From Rhizobacter sp. Root404 (GTDB lineage Bacteria > Pseudomonadota > Gammaproteobacteria > Burkholderiales > Burkholderiaceae_C): 64,000 nt of DNA. The stretch covers positions 931,586 to 995,585 of the forward strand of contig NZ_LMDS01000004.1 in NCBI RefSeq assembly GCF_001425865.1, written 5' to 3'. Below the pieces are notes generated by a model, which was not told the DNA's origin, searched no databases, and saw only the letters and a program-made list of their open reading frames with translations. Position numbers and translations under genes: made by a program. Within the stretch, counting starts at the first letter, position 1. Each line of letters opens with the position of its first letter. Below, piece after piece: positions 58,575 through 64,000 of this stretch.

Positions 58575-58973
58575 TCAGGCGAAGGCGGGTTGGGTGTCGC
58601 GGGAAGGATACCAATAGACCTGGCCGTCGCGCTCGATGACCTCGATCACCGTCAGCTTGCCGCGGCCGCACGGGCCGCCGGCGCAGCGGCCGGTCAGCGG
58701 CTCGTAGACCGCGCCGTGGATCGAGCACATGATGAATTCCTTGCCGCTGTCGAGGAACTCGCCGTACTGCCAATCCATCTCGGTCGGCACGTGCAGGCAG
58801 CGGTTCAGGTACGCGACGATCTGCCCGTCGAAGCGCAGCACGAAGGCGCGCGCCGGTTCGCGGAAATGCAGCACGTCGAACACGAACGCGTTGCCCTTCT
58901 CGACCAGTTCGCCGGACGCGCACAGCGGCAGCGGCTCGGGCCGCGCGGTCGCGGGCGCAGTGGGCTCATCCAT
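58575..58973 (-). CDS. Small Rieske [2Fe-2S] protein
   Basis: A 132-residue stand-alone Rieske domain. Cluster ligands are C-L-H in LNRCLHVPTEM and C-S-I-H in IMCSIHGAVYEP, followed by CAGGPC, typical of NirD-like or dioxygenase ferredoxins. It has no membrane anchor, so it is likely a cytosolic electron carrier or sensor. Its start overlaps the stop of the HAD phosphatase gene by eight bases. The partner oxidoreductase is unknown. Confidence 0.9.
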   Translation of the reverse strand: MDEPTAPATARPEPLPLCASGELVEKGNAFVFDVLHFREPARAFVLRFDGQIVAYLNRCLHVPTEMDWQYGEFLDSGKEFIMCSIHGAVYEPLTGRCAGGPCGRGKLTVIEVIERDGQVYWYPSRDTQPAFA

Positions 58974-59616
58974 GGCGCAGCAGCCAGTCGTGGAGGTCGG
59001 CCGTCGAATGCGCGACGTGGCGCGCGCCGTGGCCGTCGAACGTGGCCGGATCATGGGCGCCGAAGCTGACCGCGACGCTGGCGGTACCGGCATTGCGCGC
59101 AAGCTGCAGGTCGTGCGTGGTGTCGCCGACCATCAGCGTGCGCGCCGGCGCGACCTGGAACTCGTCCATCAGCTCGACCAGCATGCGCGGGTGGGGCTTG
59201 GACGCGGTCTCGTCCGCGGTGCGGGTCGCGTCGAACAGGCCGCGCAGCGCCGAGGTGTTGAGCGCGTCGTCGAGGCCGCGGCGCGATTTGCCGGTCGCCA
59301 CCGCGAGCAGTTGGCCGCGCGCCTTCAACGCCTGCAGCATCGCCAGCGTGCCGTCGAAGAACACGATCTCGTGCTGGCGGGCGAAGTAGTGGTGCCGGTA
59401 ACGCTCGCCGAGCGCCTTGTAGCGCTCGCGCGGCAGGTCGGGTGCGGCGTATTCGAGCGCCTGGATCAGGCCCATGCCGATCACGTAGCTGGCGCGCTCG
59501 TCGCTCGGCACCGCCGCGCCGACATCGGCGCACGCGGCCTGGATGCAGCGGGCGATCAGCGCAGTCGAATCGAACAGCGTGCCATCCCAGTCGAAGACGA
59601 CCAAGTCAAAATTCAT
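58966..59616 (-). CDS. HAD-family phosphatase (phosphoglycolate phosphatase-like)
   Basis: A 216-residue HAD hydrolase. The nucleophile motif is FDWDGTLFDST (Asp nucleophile). Motif II is VATGKS, motif III lysine is in ASKPHP, and motif IV is MVGDTTHDLQLA. The cap domain is helical, as in Gph. Its start overlaps the rluC stop in an ATGA. Substrate is likely phosphoglycolate or a similar small phosphoester; this is inferred from the family. Confidence 0.92.
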   Translation of the reverse strand: MNFDLVVFDWDGTLFDSTALIARCIQAACADVGAAVPSDERASYVIGMGLIQALEYAAPDLPRERYKALGERYRHHYFARQHEIVFFDGTLAMLQALKARGQLLAVATGKSRRGLDDALNTSALRGLFDATRTADETASKPHPRMLVELMDEFQVAPARTLMVGDTTHDLQLARNAGTASVAVSFGAHDPATFDGHGARHVAHSTADLHDWLLRHG

Positions 59617-60632
59617 GTGGAAGCCAGCGCCTTCAGCAAAGCCTCGCATTCTGCCGGCAGCGGCGCCTCGAGCTCGATCGTCTCGCCCGACCCCGGGTGC
59701 GCGAAGCGGAGCCTGCGGGCGTGCAGGAACATCCGGTCGAAGCGTGCGCCCTTCACCGCCTCGCCGCGCGCCAGCGCCTTGTTCAGCGCGAAATCGCCGT
59801 ATTTCTCGTCGCCGACGATCGCGTGGCCTTCATGCGTCAGGTGAACGCGGATCTGGTGGGTGCGGCCGGTCTTGATGGTCACGTCGAGCAGCGTGTAGGC
59901 GGCGAATGTCCGTGCGACGCGCACCAGCGTGATCGAACGCTTGGCCTCACTGCTGTCCTCGGCGACCGCGTGGACGCGGCGCTCGCCCTCGGCGGTCAGG
60001 AACTTGTGCAGCGCCACGTCGATGACCTTCTTCGAGGCCGGCCACGCGCCGATCACCAGCGCCGCGTAGGTCTTGCCGGTTTCGCGCTGGCGCAACTGGT
60101 CCTGCAACGCGACCAGCGCCGACCGCTTCTTCGCGATCAGCAGCAGCCCGGAGGTCTCCTTGTCGAGCCGGTGCACCAGTTCGAGGAACCTGGCGGTCGG
60201 ACGGGCCTGGCGCAGCTGCTCGATCACGCCCGAGCTGACGCCGCTGCCGCCGTGCACCGCCACGCCCGCCGGCTTGTCGATCGCGAGCAGGAACTCGTCC
60301 TCGTAGACCACCGGAAACTCGCGCGCCGGGGCCGACGGCGCGTCGCTGCGGTCGGCCACCCGCACCGGCGGCACGCGGATCTCGTCGCCCAGCGCCAGCC
60401 GGGTGTCGACATCGGCCCGGCCCTTGTTGACCCGCACCTCGCCCGAGCGGATCACCCGGTAGACATGGGTCTTGGGCACGCCCTTGAGCAGCTTGACGAG
60501 AAAGTTGTCCAGCCGCTGGCCTTCGGACGCCTCGTCGATCAGGACGCGCCGCACCGCCAAAGCCGCAGCGGGTGCCGGGGTTTTGACCCCGGCCGGTGGG
60601 ACCGGATTGGCCCCTATAATGCGTCGCACCAC
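59613..60632 (-). CDS. rluC: 23S rRNA pseudouridine synthase RluC
   Basis: A ~339-residue RluA-family synthase that modifies 23S rRNA uridines. It has an S4 RNA-binding domain at about 40-100 (GQRLDNFLVKLLKGVPKTHV) and the catalytic region LVHRLDKETSGLLLIAKK with the active Asp. The start is uncertain. A GTG at 60632 (VVRRIIGANPV) is chosen because homologues begin with a similar IIGA-type segment, and GTG 60629 and ATG 60680 are alternatives. It is the first gene of the four-gene minus-strand run and diverges from rne. Confidence 0.92.
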   Translation of the reverse strand: MVRRIIGANPVPPAGVKTPAPAAALAVRRVLIDEASEGQRLDNFLVKLLKGVPKTHVYRVIRSGEVRVNKGRADVDTRLALGDEIRVPPVRVADRSDAPSAPAREFPVVYEDEFLLAIDKPAGVAVHGGSGVSSGVIEQLRQARPTARFLELVHRLDKETSGLLLIAKKRSALVALQDQLRQRETGKTYAALVIGAWPASKKVIDVALHKFLTAEGERRVHAVAEDSSEAKRSITLVRVARTFAAYTLLDVTIKTGRTHQIRVHLTHEGHAIVGDEKYGDFALNKALARGEAVKGARFDRMFLHARRLRFAHPGSGETIELEAPLPAECEALLKALAST

Positions 60633-60680
60633 GTTGCTGCTGTAAGTGATTGATTTTCCAGAGTTTAGTCTCCGGCACAT

Positions 60681-61238
60681 CACACAAGAGCCGAGACGTG
60701 GCGGTTGGGCCGAAGGGCCTGACGACAAATGGTGATGCAACGCCTCGAAGCCCCAAGCGGGCGCCGCCCCCACGTGACGGCGCGGCCCAGGGCCCGAAGC
60801 GGCAGAGCAAACAAGAACGAGCTCAGACCAAAGGTTTACCCAGGCAGGAGACCGGCTCCGGTCGCCGAACACGGCACCGAAGTCCCATGTTTCTGCCGGC
60901 GTCCAGCGGACCCCGACCGATGTTGATCCCCACCCCCGAACCACGGCGCTGCGCGCGCCTGCTGCCCCGGCCAAGAGCCTGCGGTGCGGCGGGCCTGCCC
61001 GGCGTGGATCGCCGGTGGCCGACATGCGGCGGCGACGCTGTCACGCACGCGCCAACGCTGCAGGGCGCTCGGCCGGTCCACTGACCGATCCCGACACCGC
61101 AGTCCAGGGCGACACCCTTCGCTTCGTTTCTCGTTTCTCGTGCATCGGATCGTCGCCCACCGGCACCCGCCGGGAAGCGGCTGTTGGTGATGCGCGGCCC
61201 GCCCCACTCCACGGGCGGCCGGGCGAAGGAGTGCACCC
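60681..61238 (+). other. Long gene-free leader upstream of rne
   Basis: 558 bases with no convincing gene. The sequence is GC-rich and carries several short inverted repeats. An isolated TATAAT hexamer lies just upstream, at 60615-60620 on the plus strand, without a well-spaced -35. If it is used, rne would have a leader of about 600 bases. Long leaders on rne are known to mediate autoregulation by RNase E itself. That role here is inference. Confidence 0.45.
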
Positions 61239-64000
61239 ATGAAACGCATGCTGATCAACGCGACGCAGCCCGAAGAGCGCCGCCTGGCGATCGTCGATGG
61301 CCAGAAGCTGATGGACTTCGAGACCGAAATCGAAGGCCGTGAGCAACGCAAAGGCAACATCTACAAGGCGGTCGTGACCCGCGTCGAGCCCTCGCTCGAG
61401 GCCTGTTTCGTCGACTACGGCGAAGACCGCCACGGCTTCCTGCCGTTCAAGGAAATCTCGAAGAACTACTTCCGCGAAGGCGCCTCGGTGCGCGACGCGC
61501 GCATCCAGGACTGCATCAGCAACGGCCAGGAACTGCTGGTCCAGGTCGAGAAGGAAGAGCGCGGCAACAAGGGCGCGGCACTGACCACGTTCGTCTCGCT
61601 GGCCGGCCGCTACCTGGTCCTGATGCCGAACAACCCGCGCGGCGGCGGCGTCTCGCGCCGCATCGAGGGCGAGGACCGCGAGGAACTGAAAGAGAACCTC
61701 GACCAGCTCGAGTACCCGAAGGGCATGAGCCTGATCGCCCGCACTGCCGGCATCGGCCGCACCGCGCCCGAGCTGCAGTGGGACCTGAACTACATGCTGA
61801 AGCTGTGGACCGCGATCGACGGCGCAGCCAAGGCCGGCAAGGGCGCGTTCCTGATCTACCAGGAGTCGAGCCTGGTGATCCGCGCGATCCGCGACTACTT
61901 CACCGCCGACGTCGGCGAGATCCTGATCGACACCGACGACATCTACGACCAGGCCCAGCAGTTCATGGCCCACGTGATGCCGGAGACGGCGCACAAGGTC
62001 AAGCGCTACCGCGACGATGCGCCGCTGTTCAGCCGCTTCCAGATCGAGCACCAGATCGAGACGGCGTTCTCGCGCACGGTGAACCTGCCGTCGGGCGGCG
62101 CGATCGTGATCGACCACACCGAGGCGCTGGTCTCGGTCGACGTGAACTCGGCCCGCTCGACCCGCGGTTCGGACATCGAAGAGACCGCCACCCGCACCAA
62201 CCTGGAAGCGGCCGACGAGATCGCGCGCCAGATGCGCCTGCGCGACCTGGGCGGCCTGATCGTCGTCGACTTCATCGACATGGAAGAGTCGAAGAACCGC
62301 CGCGAGGTCGAGACCCGGCTGCGCGATGCGCTGCGCCAGGATCGCGCCCGCGTGCAGTTCAGCTCGATCAGCAAGTTCGGCCTGCTCGAACTGAGCCGCC
62401 AGCGTCTGCGCCCGGCGCTCAGCGAAGGCTCGCACATCACCTGCCCGCGCTGCAACGGCACCGGCCACATCCGCGACACCGAGTCCAGCGCGCTGCAGAT
62501 CCTGCGCATGGTCCAGGAAGAGTCGATGAAGGACAACACCGCCGCCGTGCACGTGCAGGTGCCGGTCGAGGTCACCTCGTTCCTGCTGAACGAGAAGCGC
62601 ACCGAGATCACCAAGATCGAGCTGAAGCAGCGCGTGACCGTGCTGCTGGTGCCGAACAAGACGCTCGAGACGCCGAACTACCGCCTCGAGCGCCTGCGCC
62701 ACGACGATCCGCGCCTGGAGAACCTGCAGGCGAGCTACACGATGATCGACGAGCCGGAAGAGGAAGTCGGCATCACGCGCCGCGAGAAGACCAAGGCCAA
62801 GCAGGAGCCGGTCATCAAGGGCATCCTGCCCGAGACGCCGGCACCGATCGCGCCGCCGAAGCCCGCGCCTGTCGCGGCCGCGCCGGCACCGGCGCCGGTC
62901 GTGGCCGCCCCGGCACCGGCGCCCGCGCCGGCCGGCGGCGGGTTCTTCGGCTGGGTCAAGAAGATGTTCGGCGGCGAGCCGGCCCCGGCGCCGGTCGCGG
63001 CACCGGCCCCCGCGCCGGTCGCGGCATCCGCGAAGCCGGCCGAGGGTGGCCGCGCTGAACGCGAAGGTCGCGGCGACCGTGGTGGCCGCGGCGGGCGCGG
63101 CGGTCGCGATGGCGGTCGCGACGGCAACCGGGACGGCAAGCGCGGCGAAGGCCGCGGCGAACGTGGCGAGAACCGCGGTGAGCGCGGCGGCGAAGCGCGC
63201 GGTGACGGCAATCGCGGCGAGGGCCGTGGCCGTCGCCCTGACCGCAACGCCGAACGTCCTGCCGGTGAGGAAGGCGCCGTGCGCACCGACGCGCTCGACG
63301 CGACGGCGGCACGCACCGACGAGCGTCCGCCGCGTGGCGAACGCGGTGAACGCGGTGGCGAAGGCCGTCGAGGACCGCGTCCTGACCGTGGCCCGCGTCC
63401 GGTGACCGACGCGGCAGTCGGCGACGTGCCGGCAACGACCGCGCAGGAAGGCTTCGTCGACACCCTGCCCGGTGCCGAAACGCCCGAGGGCGGTGAAGCC
63501 CAGGGCGAGCGCCAGGGCGGTCGCCGTCGCAATCGCCGCGGCGGTCGCGGCGGGCGTGATCGTGACGAGAACGGCGCCGCGGTGTCCGACGGTGGCCAGG
63601 CCGTCTCGGCCGCCGAGCACACCGAAGAGCCGGTCGCAGGCGAGGTGGCGGCAACCGAGGCCGTCGTCGAGTCCGAGGCCGGCGCACCGCGCCCGGAGGG
63701 CGGCGAAGGCGGCGAAGGCCGTCGCCGTGGCCGCGGGCGCGATCGCAACCGACGCGAGCGCACGCCGGAAGGCGATGCAGTCGCCGCCGAGGGCCTGATC
63801 CAGGGTGGCGAACTCGCCACCGCAGCGTTCCACGAGGCCGAGTTCGCGGCACCGGTCGCACCGGTGATCGCCGAACCGGTGGCGCTGGCGCCTGCCGCCA
63901 TCGAGCCGGCCGACATGGCGGCCGAAGTCGAGGCGCCGGTGGCTGCACCGGCCGCCGCGGCCCCGGCCCCGGCACCGGCACCGGCACCGACACCGATGTC
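61239..64000 (+). CDS. rne: Ribonuclease E, partial
   Basis: The first 920 codons of RNase E, the essential endonuclease of mRNA decay and rRNA/tRNA processing; the gene runs beyond the window. It starts [20 protein letters not shown], with AAGGAG ahead of the ATG. The S1 domain spans about 35-120. Catalytic Asp301 (VSVDVNSA) and Asp344 (VVDFIDM) match E. coli D303 and D346. The Zn-link is CPRC at Cys402/405. From about residue 525 the C-terminal half is a low-complexity scaffold: Pro/Ala repeats, a membrane-binding-type helix ([15 protein letters not shown]) and Arg/Gly-rich RNA-binding blocks. These repeats are the reason long antisense open frames appear here. Confidence 0.97.
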   Translation, partial: MKRMLINATQPEERRLAIVDGQKLMDFETEIEGREQRKGNIYKAVVTRVEPSLEACFVDYGEDRHGFLPFKEISKNYFREGASVRDARIQDCISNGQELLVQVEKEERGNKGAALTTFVSLAGRYLVLMPNNPRGGGVSRRIEGEDREELKENLDQLEYPKGMSLIARTAGIGRTAPELQWDLNYMLKLWTAIDGAAKAGKGAFLIYQESSLVIRAIRDYFTADVGEILIDTDDIYDQAQQFMAHVMPETAHKVKRYRDDAPLFSRFQIEHQIETAFSRTVNLPSGGAIVIDHTEALVSVDVNSARSTRGSDIEETATRTNLEAADEIARQMRLRDLGGLIVVDFIDMEESKNRREVETRLRDALRQDRARVQFSSISKFGLLELSRQRLRPALSEGSHITCPRCNGTGHIRDTESSALQILRMVQEESMKDNTAAVHVQVPVEVTSFLLNEKRTEITKIELKQRVTVLLVPNKTLETPNYRLERLRHDDPRLENLQASYTMIDEPEEEVGITRREKTKAKQEPVIKGILPETPAPIAPPKPAPVAAAPAPAPVVAAPAPAPAPAGGGFFGWVKKMFGGEPAPAPVAAPAPAPVAASAKPAEGGRAEREGRGDRGGRGGRGGRDGGRDGNRDGKRGEGRGERGENRGERGGEARGDGNRGEGRGRRPDRNAERPAGEEGAVRTDALDATAARTDERPPRGERGERGGEGRRGPRPDRGPRPVTDAAVGDVPATTAQEGFVDTLPGAETPEGGEAQGERQGGRRRNRRGGRGGRDRDENGAAVSDGGQAVSAAEHTEEPVAGEVAATEAVVESEAGAPRPEGGEGGEGRRRGRGRDRNRRERTPEGDAVAAEGLIQGGELATAAFHEAEFAAPVAPVIAEPVALAPAAIEPADMAAEVEAPVAAPAAAAPAPAPAPAPTPM

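Noticed and set aside
63050..63420. Repeated Arg/Gly-coding blocks in rne as a tandem repeat or CRISPR-like array
   Set aside because: Units are irregular, have no spacers and are in frame. They encode the RNase E scaffold.
61041..63833. A 930-codon open frame on the minus strand opposite rne
   Set aside because: It lies antisense to an unmistakable RNase E and its product is a low-complexity Ala/Arg/Asp string, as expected from codon bias in GC-rich DNA.

Overview
The window is a gene-dense, very GC-rich bacterial chromosome segment. Gene content and protein style point to a betaproteobacterium of the order Burkholderiales, near the Rubrivivax/Leptothrix/Methylibium group. Supporting signs are a cytochrome-linked urate hydroxylase (PuuD), an OHCU decarboxylase-allantoate amidohydrolase fusion, a urtABCDE urea transporter, a PEP-CTERM protein, a Burkholderia-type porin, and an rluC / HAD phosphatase / Rieske / S49 protease string divergent from rne. 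The lineage is inferred from gene style, not from rRNA, because no rRNA or tRNA gene was seen. 

The dominant theme is purine salvage through urate, allantoin and urea to ammonia and glycerate. Region 1-2931 (minus strand) is the glyoxylate end: gcl, hyi and a glxR cut by the window edge. Region 6030-11087 (minus) is one tight run: puuD, an NCS2 purine permease, an 8-oxoguanine deaminase-like enzyme, a class II aldolase and a small tautomerase. Region 11303-16480 holds hiuH, a divergent GntR/FCD regulator, puuE, the uraD-allantoate amidohydrolase fusion and an M20-like protein. Two near-identical palindromes (11249-11262 and 11702-11717) look like the GntR operators. Region 17686-20991 is an NMT1-type ABC importer followed by a nucleoside/guanine deaminase. 

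The urea part is dispersed. ureD is at 20991 and the high-affinity urea ABC transporter urtABCDE occupies 31631-25465 on the minus strand. ureABC lies at 39422-41759, ureE and ureF at 51720-53049, and ureG at 53690-54355. Between them sit unrelated genes: a GST, gspAB, katE, a hemerythrin protein, two tandem TPR-histidine kinases (the second frameshifted), a cusRS-like pair, a repeat protein, a porin and a CYTH protein. 

The most striking gene is at 35803-39345. It joins an NCS1 nucleobase permease domain, an eight-cysteine module, a histidine kinase and a receiver in one polypeptide. It overlaps a REC-LuxR response regulator gene and is divergent from ureABC. It looks like a transporter-sensor for purine or urea metabolism. 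A second notable structure is a ~440 bp imperfect palindrome that separates urtE from the otherwise overlapping urtBCD genes. 

The right end (54480-64000) is general: a cupredoxin-like protein with a GGDEF/EAL protein, then sppA, Rieske, HAD and rluC on the minus strand, and rne on the plus strand, which runs off the window.
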